Shown here: positions 23,727 to 32,168 of the stretch, in pieces
How positions within the stretch are numbered: position 1 is the first letter of the stretch
Layout of the letters: each line of letters starts with the position of its first letter
Assembly (NCBI RefSeq): GCF_014199525.1
Contig: NZ_JACHNU010000004.1
Coordinates: 124,001-188,000 of the forward strand
DNA length: 64,000 nucleotides
Reading direction: 5' to 3'
From: Conexibacter arvalis
GTDB lineage: Bacteria; Actinomycetota; Thermoleophilia; Solirubrobacterales; Solirubrobacteraceae
Notes under the pieces: model-generated
Seen by the model: the letters and a program-made list of their open reading frames with translations, nothing else
The model's database searches: none
What the model was told of the DNA's origin: nothing
Translations under genes and position numbers: made by a program

Positions 23727-25591
23727 CCTCGCTGCGCGAACGCGACCCGTTCGACGTCCGGCTCGCGCGCACGGCGCCGCCGCTGCTGGAGGCGTTCAAC
23801 GACGCGGGGGTCCTGTCGATCGCCGACATCCAGGTCGCGCGGCGCCTCGGGCGGCTCGGCGGCGTCGAGGCGCCGGAGCTGCTGCTCGCCTTCGCGCTGG
23901 CGGTGCGCGCGCCGCGGCTCGGCCACGTGCTCGTCGACCTCGCGACGATCGGCGCGACCGTCGCGGTCGACACCGAGGAGCCGATCGACCTCGACGCGCT
24001 GCCGTGGCCCGAGCCCGGCGCATGGACCGCGGCGCTGGCGGCCTGCCCGCTGGTCGCGGTCGGCGACGAGGAAGACGACGGCGGCGGCGGCGCCGTGGGC
24101 GGCGCGAGCGGCGCGCGCGGCGGCGCGATGCCGCTGCGGCTGGTCGGCAGCGCGCTCTACCTCGATCGCTACTGGCGCGAGGAGCGCGAGGTCGCGACCG
24201 AGCTGCGCGGCCGCGCGGGCCAGATCCCCGAGCCGGTCGACGAGCGGGAGCTGAGCGCGCGGCTGGAGCGCCTCGGCTCCGGTGATCTCTCGCAGCGCCG
24301 CGCCGTCGCGGCGGCCGCCCTGCGTCCGTTCGCGACCGTCGCCGGCGGCCCAGGCACCGGCAAGACGACGACGGTCGCGCAGATCGCGGCGCTCGTCGTC
24401 GAGCAGGCGCGCGGCGCCGGCCGACCGGCGCCGCTGATCGCGCTCGCGGCGCCGACCGGCAAGGCGGCCGCGCGGCTGGAGGAGCAGGTCCACCAGCGCG
24501 CCGCCCTGCTCGACACCGCGCCGGAGGTGCGCGCCCACCTCGCCGGCCTGCGCGCCTCGACGCTGCACCGGCTGCTCGGCTGGCGGCCGGGCAGCCACAG
24601 CCGCTTCCGCCACGACCGCCACACGCGCCTGCCGCACGACATGGTGATCGTCGACGAGGCGTCGATGGTCTCGCTCACGCTGATGGCACGTCTGCTGGAG
24701 GCGGTCCGGCCCGACGCCCGCCTCGTGCTCGTCGGCGACCCCGACCAGCTCGCGTCGATCGAGGCCGGCGCGGTGCTCGGCGACATCGTCCGCTCCGCCA
24801 GACCGGGCGACGGCATCGTCCGGCTCGAACGGGTCTACCGCTTCGGCGCGGGGATCGGCGCCGTCAGCGCCGCCGTCCGCGACGGCGATGCCGACGCGCT
24901 GGTCGCCGCACTCGGCGGGGCGCCCGGCGAGGTCACCTGGATCCCCGTCGACGGGGCCGACCCCGCGACCGCCACCGCGGCCGCGCTCGCGCCGGTGCAT
25001 GACGCGGCGACTGGCGCCGGTCGGGCCGTGATCGCAGCCGCCCGCGCCGGCGACGGGCGCGCGGCGCTCGACGCGCTGGGCGCCTTCCGGCTGCTGTGCG
25101 CCCACCGCCGCGGCCCGCACGGCGTGTCGGCGTGGGCGCCGCGGGTCGAGCGCTGGCTCGCCGCCGACATCGCCGCGACCGGCGCCTGGAGCCGCGACTA
25201 TCCGGGCCGGCCGCTGCTGGTCACCGCCAACGACTACGACCTCGACCTCTTCAACGGCGACACCGGCGTCGTGATCGCCAGCCCCGCCGGCGGCCTCACC
25301 GCCGCCTTCGAGCGCCGCGGCGAGATCGTCACCGTCCGTCCCACCCGCCTGCGCGCCGTCGACACGGTCCACGCGATGACGATCCACAAGAGCCAGGGAT
25401 CGCAGTTCGGCACCGCCGCCGTCGTCGTCCCGCCCGCCGACTCGCGCATCCTCACCCGCGAGCTGCTCTACACCGCCGTCACCCGCGCCCGCCGCCACCT
25501 GATCGTCGTCGGCACCGAGGAATCGCTCCGCGCGGCCGTCGCCCGCCCCGCCGCGCGCGCCTCCGGGCTCGCCGGGAGGTTGCGGGCGTAG
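23723..25591 (+). CDS. recD: Exodeoxyribonuclease V subunit alpha (RecD helicase)
   Basis: 622 residues, a 5'-3' superfamily 1B helicase. The N-terminal domain is followed by Walker A GGPGTGKTTT (about residue 207), APTGKAAARL, MVIVDEASMVSL (about 309), LVGDPDQLASIEAGAVLGDI, and a C-terminal UvrD-like part TIHKSQGSQFGTAAVV and LLYTAVTRAR. A Gly/Ala-rich insert (about 115-132) separates the N-domain. ATG 23723 overlaps the recB stop (ATGA). Last gene of the operon; the VapBC control region begins just after its stop. Confidence 0.95.
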   Translation: MTSLRERDPFDVRLARTAPPLLEAFNDAGVLSIADIQVARRLGRLGGVEAPELLLAFALAVRAPRLGHVLVDLATIGATVAVDTEEPIDLDALPWPEPGAWTAALAACPLVAVGDEEDDGGGGAVGGASGARGGAMPLRLVGSALYLDRYWREEREVATELRGRAGQIPEPVDERELSARLERLGSGDLSQRRAVAAAALRPFATVAGGPGTGKTTTVAQIAALVVEQARGAGRPAPLIALAAPTGKAAARLEEQVHQRAALLDTAPEVRAHLAGLRASTLHRLLGWRPGSHSRFRHDRHTRLPHDMVIVDEASMVSLTLMARLLEAVRPDARLVLVGDPDQLASIEAGAVLGDIVRSARPGDGIVRLERVYRFGAGIGAVSAAVRDGDADALVAALGGAPGEVTWIPVDGADPATATAAALAPVHDAATGAGRAVIAAARAGDGRAALDALGAFRLLCAHRRGPHGVSAWAPRVERWLAADIAATGAWSRDYPGRPLLVTANDYDLDLFNGDTGVVIASPAGGLTAAFERRGEIVTVRPTRLRAVDTVHAMTIHKSQGSQFGTAAVVVPPADSRILTRELLYTAVTRARRHLIVVGTEESLRAAVARPAARASGLAGRLRA

Positions 25592-25594
25592 CCG

Positions 25595-25625
25595 TCGGGT
25601 GTGATGCGTTGATGCGTTAGCATCA
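25595..25625 (+). promoter_or_regulatory. Promoter/operator of the VapBC module
   Basis: TGATGCGT occurs twice in tandem (25602-25609, 25610-25617). TGATGC-GTTA-GCATCA (25610-25625) is a palindrome containing the -10 box TAGCAT (25618-25623), which ends 7 nt before ATG 25631. A leaderless, autorepressed promoter is likely. The first 16 nt are identical to a site in the HigBA region. Confidence 0.6.
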
Positions 25626-25630
25626 TCTGC

Positions 25631-25852
25631 ATGCGCACGACGCTCGACATCGACGACGACGTGGTCGCTGCCGCGCGTGAGTTGGCGACCGGTGGGAGAC
25701 GGTCGCTCGGAGCGGTGATCTCAGAGCTCGCGCGGCGGGGCTTGACGCCCGCACGCGTCGCCTCGGAGTCCGGGCTGCCGGTCGTCCGCGTCCCAGCCGG
25801 GACGCCGGCGATCACGCCGGAGATGGTGCGGCGCGCGCTCGACGAGGGCTGA
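25631..25852 (+). CDS. vapB: VapB-type antitoxin
   Basis: 73 residues. MRTTLDIDDDVVAAARELA is the ribbon-helix-helix N-terminus of VapB antitoxins, which dimerise to bind the operator. The rest (LPVVRVPAGTPAITPEMVRR) is the extended tail that inserts in the toxin's active site. ATG 25631 is fixed by TAGCAT 7 nt upstream. The toxin gene begins 7 nt after its stop, so the pair forms one transcript. Confidence 0.9.
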   Translation: MRTTLDIDDDVVAAARELATGGRRSLGAVISELARRGLTPARVASESGLPVVRVPAGTPAITPEMVRRALDEG

Positions 25853-25859
25853 GCCGAGC

Positions 25860-26276
25860 ATGGCGCTGCTGGACGTCAATGCGCTCGTCGCGCTGGCGTG
25901 GGACTCGCATGTCCACCACGGCCGGATGGTCGAGTGGTTCCGCGCGCACGGCGCCGCGGGCTGGGCGACCTGCCCGGTCACCGAGAGCGGCTTCGTGCGC
26001 GTGTCGTCGAACCCGAAGGCGCTTCCCAGCCCGCTCGGGCTCGAGGATGCCCGCGGCGTCCTGAGGTCACTGCGCGCGGTCGCGGGACACCGCTTCCTGT
26101 CCGACGACGTCTCGCTGGTCGACGACGACGTGCCGCGCCTCGTCGGCCACCGGCAGGTCACCGACGCGCATCTCCTCGCGCTCGCCCGTCGCCACCGCAC
26201 CCGCGTGCTGACGTTCGACGCGCGGCTGCACCAGCTCGCGGCCGGACGCGACGTCGAGCTGCTCACCGTCGTCTGA
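25860..26276 (+). CDS. vapC: VapC-type PIN-domain ribonuclease toxin
   Basis: 138 residues with the four PIN acidic residues: Asp5 (LLDVNALVALAW), Glu42 (VTESGFVRVSSN), Asp102 (VTDAHLLALA) and Asp120 (LTFDARL). The HVHHGRMVEWF and ATCPVTESGFVRV segments match the mycobacterial-type VapC clade, Mg-dependent RNases that cut tRNA or rRNA. It lies 7 nt behind its antitoxin. All catalytic residues are intact, so it is probably functional. Confidence 0.9.
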   Translation: MALLDVNALVALAWDSHVHHGRMVEWFRAHGAAGWATCPVTESGFVRVSSNPKALPSPLGLEDARGVLRSLRAVAGHRFLSDDVSLVDDDVPRLVGHRQVTDAHLLALARRHRTRVLTFDARLHQLAAGRDVELLTVV

Positions 26277-26421
26277 GGCGGGCCGGCGGCACTGGAGCCG
26301 CGGCCGCCGCGGCGCCGCCGCCCGGTCCGACGGCTGACCGCCGGCCGGCCAGCGCACCGCGCGAAGCTGGCACGTTCACATATGGTCCGGCCGCGTGATC
26401 CCCAGATCCGGCGGAGGTTCG

Positions 26422-27612
26422 ATGAACCGGAGCATCCTGAGACGACGGCACGCGATCGGCGCCCTGGCGGCGGCGGCCGTCCTGGCCCCTGCGACCGAGG
26501 CCGCGGCCTCGAAGATCGTCTACAGCTGCGCGCCCGAGCTGTGCGTCGTCGACCCGGCGACCGGCGCCTCGGCGCGCCTGACGAGCGACGGCGAGAGATC
26601 GCCGTACCGCTGGCCGGCGATCTCGCGCGACGGCCGCACGCTCGTCGCCGCCCGCGGCGGCGACGTGATGAGAGGCGGCTACGGCGGCAACCTGACGGAG
26701 CGCTGGGCCGGCTGGCGCGACATGAACGACGTCGCGATCTCCCCGGACGGCTCCGGCGTCGCCGAGAGCCACTCCTACGTCGAGAACCGCTTCGGCTGCC
26801 CGCTGACCGGCGGCTGCCTCCAGCTCGTCGACCAGAGCGCCGCCTTCTTCACGACCGGCACCCCGCCGGCGGAGAGAAGCAGCCGCCACCCGGGCGGCGG
26901 CGGGGTCGGCTTCCTCGGCGACGGCTCGCTGCTCAGCTCCCGGTACACGATCGGCGACGAGCTGCACTCGATCTGCGTGATCTCGGCCCCGGGCACCGAC
27001 GCCTCCTCCGAATGCCGCACGCCGATCACCTCGCCGACGACGCTCTCCAGCCCGGACGGCTCGCCCGACAGCAGGCTGATCGCGGTGACCGTCGGCGAGC
27101 CGGCGCCCTCGGAGGAGTCGGCCGTCCGCCTCTACGACGCCGCCGGCGGCGGCGAGGTCCGCCGCCTCGCGAGCGGCTGGGCCCCCTCCTTCTCCCCCGA
27201 CGGCCGTCAGGTCGCGTTCACGACGCCCGACGGCTGGATCGCCGTCGTCGCGACGCGCGGCGGCAGAGCGCGCAAGCTCGTCAGAGGCAGCACGCCGGCC
27301 TGGGGCGGCGGCGCCGCTCCCGGCCCGGCGCTCGCGGCGAAGAAGCTGCGCTACCGCGGCGGCGCGATCCCGGTCAAGGTCCGCTGCGGCGGCCCCGGCG
27401 CCTGCCGCGGCAGCGTGCGGATCGCGAAGGGCAAGCGCGCGCTCGCGACCGCCTCCTACCGCGTCGCGTCCGGACGCGCCGCGACGGTGCGGGTGCGTCC
27501 GAGCGCCGCCGGCCGGCGGACGATCGCCGCCGCGCGCAGCCACCGCGTCACCGTGCGCCTCGCACCTGCCGGCGGCAGAGCGATCTCGACCGCGGCGACG
27601 CTGCGGCGCTGA
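26422..27612 (+). CDS. Secreted TolB/WD40-like beta-propeller protein
   Basis: 396 residues from ATG 26422. The N-terminus has an Arg-rich export signal (ILRRRHAIGALAAAAVLAP). The body contains repeated PD40-like strands (RWPAISRDGRTLVAARGG, NDVAISPDGSGVAE, SFSPDGRQVAFTTPDGWIAV), giving a TolB-like propeller. The last 100 residues are basic beta-rich sequence without a recognised domain. A GGAGG Shine-Dalgarno lies 4-5 nt before ATG 26422; GTG 26395, 8 nt behind a TATGGT hexamer, is an alternative leaderless start adding nine residues. Partner unknown. Confidence 0.75.
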   Translation: MNRSILRRRHAIGALAAAAVLAPATEAAASKIVYSCAPELCVVDPATGASARLTSDGERSPYRWPAISRDGRTLVAARGGDVMRGGYGGNLTERWAGWRDMNDVAISPDGSGVAESHSYVENRFGCPLTGGCLQLVDQSAAFFTTGTPPAERSSRHPGGGGVGFLGDGSLLSSRYTIGDELHSICVISAPGTDASSECRTPITSPTTLSSPDGSPDSRLIAVTVGEPAPSEESAVRLYDAAGGGEVRRLASGWAPSFSPDGRQVAFTTPDGWIAVVATRGGRARKLVRGSTPAWGGGAAPGPALAAKKLRYRGGAIPVKVRCGGPGACRGSVRIAKGKRALATASYRVASGRAATVRVRPSAAGRRTIAAARSHRVTVRLAPAGGRAISTAATLRR

Positions 27613-27851
27613 GCCGCCGGCCGTCCGCCGCGCGGCGTGCCGCGCTCGCGTCGGTGCGCGCCGGGCCGCTCGGTCCGGCGCGCGGCGCTCCGCGTTTGCG
27701 TCATCCACGCCGGGGCGCTCGGCTCGGCGCGCGGCGCGGGGCCGTCAGCGCGGCGGGCGTCCGCGCCGGACCGGTCGGTCGGCGCGCGGCGCGGTCAGCG
27801 GGGCGGTCGGCGCTCGCGCGGTAGCGACCGCCGCGCGCCCGCCCGCGGTCC

Positions 27852-28897
27852 TCACGCCCTCCCGACGCGTCCGCGGGTGCCGATCACGAACCCTCTCCCG
27901 CGGCTGACGCAGCGCAGCGCGCTGCGCCGACGCGTGTGCTGGTGGGCGCAGCGGAAGGAGCCGCTGCGGAAGGTCAGGCCGCGCGCGAGCTCGAACCACT
28001 CGTGGAAGCCCTCGTCGACGCAGGTGAAGCCGACCTCGAGGCGGCCGTCGCGGGTCAGCGCGGCGCTCGGGATCGTGCCGCCGAAGTTGCAGGCGCCGGC
28101 CGGCGGCCTCCGCTCGCCGCCGTAGGTCAGGCATCGCAGTCTGCCCGCCGACACGAAGCACTCGACCCGCAGCCCGTCCTTGCCGAGCGCGACCGCGAAG
28201 CCCGGGCCCGGCGCCCGCGGCGGCAGGCCGCAGCCGGGCTCGATCGAGCAGGCGATGTCCGACGGCACGCCGCGCTGGCCGATGTCCTGCAGCTGTGCGT
28301 CGGCCGCGACGACCCGCCACCGCTTCCCGTCGCGCCGCACCCATGCCGCCCACGGTCGCTGGGTCGGACCGCCCGTCGGCCCTCCCCGCGGCTCGAACGC
28401 GAACCCCTGGATCTGGCACCAGCCCTTGGCGCGGACGCTGCAGCGCCCGCTGACCCCGTGGATCCGCTCGGCCTCCGTCAGGTACCGACGGGCCCACCGC
28501 GTCGCCGCGTCGACGGCCGCCCGCGGCACCGACGCCGCCGCGAGGCGGGCCGACGGTGCGCCGACGGCGACCGGCTCGGCGGTCCCAGGCGGCAGCGCGG
28601 GCGGCGTCGCGGCAGCCGGTGGGGCGGCAGCTGGCGGAGCGGCAGCCGGCGGGGCGGCAGCCGGCGGACGGCAGCCGGCGGGACGGCAGCCGGCGCGGCA
28701 GAGGCCGGCGCAGCCGTCGCCGGCGCGGGGGCCGCTGCCGCGGTCGGCGACAGAGCGGCCGTCGGTGCGGTACCTGCCGCTGCAACGGCGGCGACCGCGA
28801 GGGCGGCGACGGTCGTGCGCCGAACGCGCCGCGGCCGACGCGGGCGTACGCCGGAGGGCCCCTTCCCCGCCGACCTCAGATCGCGCACGCCCGTCAC
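27852..28897 (-). pseudogene. Secreted protein gene (DUF6636-like C-terminus) frameshifted in a 15-bp tandem repeat
   Basis: Two frames together make one sensible protein. The 5' part (possible GTG 28897) gives a signal anchor ([19 protein letters not shown]) and an Ala/Pro linker ending in AAVPP. The 3' part gives a PPAAA repeat linker and a domain of about 240 residues with eight or more Cys ([51 protein letters not shown]). The ending resembles DUF6636 proteins. The switch occurs in the tandem repeat at 28618-28691, where one unit is 14 instead of 15 nt. The gene is either inactive or switchable by slippage. Confidence 0.6.
28618..28691 (+). repeat. 15-bp tandem repeat with one 14-bp unit
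   Basis: Five head-to-tail units of the type GGCGGAGCGGCAGCC: 28618-28632, 28633-28647, 28648-28662, 28663-28676 (14 nt) and 28677-28691. The unit encodes PPAAA on the minus strand. The short unit causes the frame change in the surrounding gene. Confidence 0.8.
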
Positions 28898-29160
28898 TCG
28901 AAATCCCCATCCATCCTCGGCACCTCTCCCATCCGATCCCGACGGCCCGGACGCACCCGGCGCCCCGATCGCGCAATCCAATCATCTGCTCGCAGGTGCG
29001 TCCATCGACAACTCTCCGGATCGCGGTCGACCCAGCCGTCGGGGCGGTCGGTCAGCTCGTCGAACGTCGGCGTGAGGCCGAGCGCGTGGCCGATCGGCGC
29101 GCGGCGATGAGTTTTCGGAACCGCTCCAGTCTCATGACCGACATCTCCGCACGGCGGCGC

Positions 29161-29191
29161 TTGACTTCAACCTTGGTCGAAGCTCGACAAT
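29161..29191 (+). promoter_or_regulatory. MerR-type promoter of the ABC exporter operon
   Basis: -35 TTGACT (29161-29166) and -10 GACAAT (29186-29191) are 19 bp apart, the overlong spacing used by MerR-family activators. Within and just before the spacer is the dyad CTTCAACC-TT-GGTCGAAG (29165-29182, one mismatch). The exporter ATG is 50 bp further. No intact MerR gene was seen beside it. Confidence 0.6.
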
Positions 29192-29241
29192 CGCCGCAGG
29201 CCCCGTCGCGGATCGACCACGAGAGCGACCAGAGGAACTCC

Positions 29242-30228
29242 ATGACTGCCGAATCACCGCTCGCGATCGAAGCGAGCGGGCTCGTCAAGACGTTCGGCGA
29301 GACCCGTGCCGTCGACGGCGTCGACCTCGCCGTCCCGACCGGCTCTGTCTACGGCGTGCTCGGCCCCAACGGCGCCGGCAAGACGACGACGATCCGGATG
29401 CTCGCGACGCTGCTGCGCCCCGACGCCGGCAGCGCGCGCGTCTTCGGCCACGACATCGTGCGCGAGGCCGACGCCGTGCGCGGCTCCGTCAGCCTCACCG
29501 GCCAGCTCGCCTCGGTCGACGAGGAGCTGACCGGCCGCGAGAACCTGATCCTGCTGGGGCGTCTGCTCGGCCACGGCATCCCGGCCGCGCGCGAGCGCGC
29601 CGACGAGCTGCTCGACGCCTTCGGGCTGGAGGCCTCCGCCGGCAAGCTCGTCAAGAACTACTCCGGCGGCATGCGGCGGCGGCTCGACATCGCCGCCAGC
29701 ATCGTCGTCACGCCGCGGCTGCTGTTCCTCGACGAGCCGACGACCGGCCTCGACCCGCGCTCGCGCAACCAGGTGTGGGAGATCGTGCGGCTGATGGTCT
29801 CCGCGGGCACGACGATCCTGCTCTGCACGCAGTACCTCGAGGAGGCCGACCAGCTCGCCGAGGGGATCGCGGTGATCGACCGCGGCAGGGTGATCGCCGA
29901 GGGAACGCCGGCGCAGCTGAAGGCGTCGGTCGGCGCGGGCTCGCTGCACGTCCGCCTGCTCGACCCGGCCCAGCGGCCGCAGGCCGAGCGGGTGCTGTCG
30001 GCGCGGATCGGCACGACCCACCTGGAGGTCGACCCGGCGGCGCTGTCGACGCCGTGCGGCGACGCCGACCAGGCCGCCGAGGCGATCGCCGAGCTGGGGC
30101 GCAACGGGATCGCCGTCGCCGGCTTCTCGCTCGGGCAGCCGAGCCTCGACGAGGTCTTCCTCGCCCTGACCGGGCGTCCCGCCGACGAGGACGCCGAGAC
30201 CGCGACGACCGAGGAGCGGGTCGCATGA
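29242..30228 (+). CDS. ABC transporter ATPase, DrrA-type drug exporter
   Basis: 328 residues. Walker A GPNGAGKT (41-48), signature [11 protein letters not shown] (141-151), Walker [14 protein letters not shown] (160-172), and the D/H loops; the C-terminal extension ending in [16 protein letters not shown] is characteristic of the daunorubicin-resistance DrrA subfamily. It powers export of a hydrophobic or antibiotic-like compound with the permease that follows. ATG 29242 has AGAGGA upstream, and its stop overlaps the permease start (ATGA). Expression is probably governed by the MerR-geometry promoter upstream. Confidence 0.9.
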   Translation: MTAESPLAIEASGLVKTFGETRAVDGVDLAVPTGSVYGVLGPNGAGKTTTIRMLATLLRPDAGSARVFGHDIVREADAVRGSVSLTGQLASVDEELTGRENLILLGRLLGHGIPAARERADELLDAFGLEASAGKLVKNYSGGMRRRLDIAASIVVTPRLLFLDEPTTGLDPRSRNQVWEIVRLMVSAGTTILLCTQYLEEADQLAEGIAVIDRGRVIAEGTPAQLKASVGAGSLHVRLLDPAQRPQAERVLSARIGTTHLEVDPAALSTPCGDADQAAEAIAELGRNGIAVAGFSLGQPSLDEVFLALTGRPADEDAETATTEERVA

Positions 30229-31076
30229 GCACGACACCGACGACCGGGGCGGCCGTCTCGACCGCCTCCGAGCAGGAGGCGCTGCGCAAGGCGATCGCCT
30301 CCGGCACCCGCCCGCCGCGCGCCAGCGCCTTCGCCGCCTGCCGCGCCTTCGCCTGGCGCGGGATCCTGAAGATCAAGCACGTCCCCGAGCAGCTGATGGA
30401 CGCGACGATCACGCCCGTCCTCTTCACGCTGATGTTCACCTACATGTTCGGCGGGGCGATCGCCGGCTCGACGAAGGACTACCTGCAGTTCATCCTGCCG
30501 GGCATCGTCGTCCAGTCGGTCCTCTTCACGACCGTCTACTCCGGCGTCGCGCTCAACACCGACATGACCAGAGGCGTCGTCGACCGCTTTCGCTCGCTGC
30601 CGCTGTGGCGGCCGGCGCCGCTCGTCGGCGCGGTCGCGGGCGACAGCATCCGCGCCTTCTCGGCCGGAGCGGTCGTCGTCGTGCTCGGCCTGATCCTTGG
30701 CTTCCGCCCCGACGGCGGCGTGCTCGGCGTGCTCGGGGCGATCCTGGTCGTGCTCGTCTTCGCCTTCGCGCTGGCGTGGGTCTTCACGACGCTCGGGCTG
30801 GTGATGCGCTCGCCGAGCGCGGTGATGAACACCGGCTTCATGGCGCTCTTCCCGCTGATCTTCCTCAGCAACATCTTCGTCGCGCCGGAGACGCTGCCGG
30901 CCGCGCTGGAGGCGTTCGTCGACGTCAACCCGATCACCCACCTCGTGACGGCGACGCGCGGGCTGATGGACGGGAACGCCGACGGCGGCGACATCGCGCT
31001 CGTGCTCGGCGAGGCGGCGCTGCTGACGGCGATCTTCATCCCGCTGACGAGCCGCTACTACCGCAAGGCCGGGTAG
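30225..31076 (+). CDS. ABC transporter permease, DrrB/ABC-2 type
   Basis: 283 residues. A hydrophilic N-terminus (about 1-60) is followed by six membrane segments ([17 protein letters not shown], then the segments around [59 protein letters not shown] and [16 protein letters not shown]). [16 protein letters not shown] is the usual ABC-2 signature before the last helix. It pairs with the DrrA-like ATPase, whose stop it overlaps by ATGA. AGA codons are sparse here. Confidence 0.9.
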   Translation: MSTTPTTGAAVSTASEQEALRKAIASGTRPPRASAFAACRAFAWRGILKIKHVPEQLMDATITPVLFTLMFTYMFGGAIAGSTKDYLQFILPGIVVQSVLFTTVYSGVALNTDMTRGVVDRFRSLPLWRPAPLVGAVAGDSIRAFSAGAVVVVLGLILGFRPDGGVLGVLGAILVVLVFAFALAWVFTTLGLVMRSPSAVMNTGFMALFPLIFLSNIFVAPETLPAALEAFVDVNPITHLVTATRGLMDGNADGGDIALVLGEAALLTAIFIPLTSRYYRKAG

Positions 31077-31113
31077 GCGGGGCGGCGGGCGGCCGGGCGC
31101 GGGCTCGGCGGGG

Positions 31114-31119
31114 TACGAT
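31114..31119 (+). promoter_or_regulatory. -10 element (TACGAT) of the small membrane protein gene
   Basis: TACGAT ends 7 nt before GTG 31127. It supports this start and a leaderless message separate from the ABC operon. Confidence 0.45.
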
Positions 31120-31126
31120 CGGCGCC

Positions 31127-31459
31127 GTGCTCCGCCCCCGCACCGCCCGCCGCGCCTTCTTCGCCGTCGCCGCGATCGTGCTGGCGGCGGCGCTCGCGCT
31201 CGTCCCGCACGTCGGCGCCGGGGTCCTCCACCTCGCGCCGCTGCTGCTCCTGCTCGGCCTGCTGTTCGCGGGCCGCTACGTCGGCGAGCACCAGCTCGAG
31301 CGGCTGCGCGGGCTGCTCGCGCGGCGGCGCGGCCCGGCCCGCCGCCGCCCGACCGCCGGGCGCGCCCCGCGGCCCCGGCCGGGCCGGGCCGTCCCGCGCG
31401 GCGGCCTCCTGATCGGCTCGTCGCTGGCCGTCCGGCCGCCTCCCTCGCCGGTGCGCTGA
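31127..31459 (+). CDS. Small membrane protein of unknown function
   Basis: 110 residues. Two hydrophobic helices (AFFAVAAIVLAAALALVP and LLLLLGLLFAGRYV) are separated by a short loop, followed by a strongly basic cytoplasmic tail (ARRRGPARRRPTAGRAPRPR). The start GTG 31127 is set by TACGAT 7 nt upstream. No recognisable family. It stands between the ABC exporter and the metal-related trio and does not overlap either. Confidence 0.55.
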   Translation: MLRPRTARRAFFAVAAIVLAAALALVPHVGAGVLHLAPLLLLLGLLFAGRYVGEHQLERLRGLLARRRGPARRRPTAGRAPRPRPGRAVPRGGLLIGSSLAVRPPPSPVR

Positions 31460-31541
31460 CCCGCGGCGGCGCCCTCGCGGCGCCCCGCCCGCGACCGGCC
31501 GACTGTCGGCCGGCCGCCTCCGCCACCGACGAAAGGAACAG

Positions 31542-32168
31542 ATGACGATTCCCCGCACCTGTGCGGCGCTGTGCGCCGCCGCGCTGCTCGCGCTCGGGAC
31601 GAGCGCCTGCGGCAGCTCCTCCGACGACGACGCCGCCGCGACGGCGGCCGCGACCGCGCCGGCGACGACGCCGGCCGAGTCCGGCGGCCACGCCGGCATG
31701 GACCACGGCGCCGGCCACGGCGACCCGATGCAGATGGACGGCGAGATGAGACCGCTCGCGACCAAGGAGCAGGACGGGATGAAGATCGAGGTCGTCGCGA
31801 TGGGCCCCGAGCCGTTCACCGTCGAGGAGGGCGGCAGAACGATCCACCACAGACCGAAGCCCGACGACAACGCCCACCTGATGGTCACCCTGACCGACGT
31901 CGAGACCGGCGACCGGATCCCGTACTCCTCGGTCCAGATCGCGCTGTCGCGAGACGGGAGACGGCTGCTCGACACGCGCCTCTGGCCGATGATCGCGCAG
32001 ACCGTCGGGATGCACTACGGCGAGAACGTCGCGCTGCCGGAGTCGGGCCGCTTCGACGCCGTCGTGACCGTCGGCGCCCCGGAGGTCGCGCGCCACAGAG
32101 AGCTGGCCGGCAGATGGACCAGACCGGTCAAGCTCTCGTTCCCGCTCGACTGGACCGCGCCGAGATGA
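31542..32168 (+). CDS. Lipoprotein of the P19/Tp34 periplasmic iron/copper-binding type
   Basis: 208 residues. Lipoprotein signal with lipobox near TSAC; then a His/Met-rich stretch (GGHAGMDHGAGHGDPMQMDG, about 48-67) suited to Cu or Fe, and a beta-sandwich-like domain with NAHLMVTLTDVETGDRIPYS, typical of the Fe2+/Cu-binding P19/Tp34 family, which accompanies iron permeases. AAAGGAAC precedes ATG 31542. Its stop overlaps the DyP-like gene start (GATGA). The neighbours suggest export-side metal or haem handling (inference). AGA codons are common. Confidence 0.75.
   Translation: MTIPRTCAALCAAALLALGTSACGSSSDDDAAATAAATAPATTPAESGGHAGMDHGAGHGDPMQMDGEMRPLATKEQDGMKIEVVAMGPEPFTVEEGGRTIHHRPKPDDNAHLMVTLTDVETGDRIPYSSVQIALSRDGRRLLDTRLWPMIAQTVGMHYGENVALPESGRFDAVVTVGAPEVARHRELAGRWTRPVKLSFPLDWTAPR

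Noticed and set aside
27613-27851. Possible gene or structured RNA in the gap after the beta-propeller gene
   Set aside because: The 240 bp hold only degenerate CGGCGCGCGGCGC-type runs between convergent genes; no frame with good codon pattern and no clear hairpin with T-run.
28986-29160. Divergent MerR regulator upstream of the ABC exporter
   Set aside because: Minus-strand frames there do not show a MerR HTH (no GExA...TLRYYE-like segment) and lack a start in the frame that looks coding.
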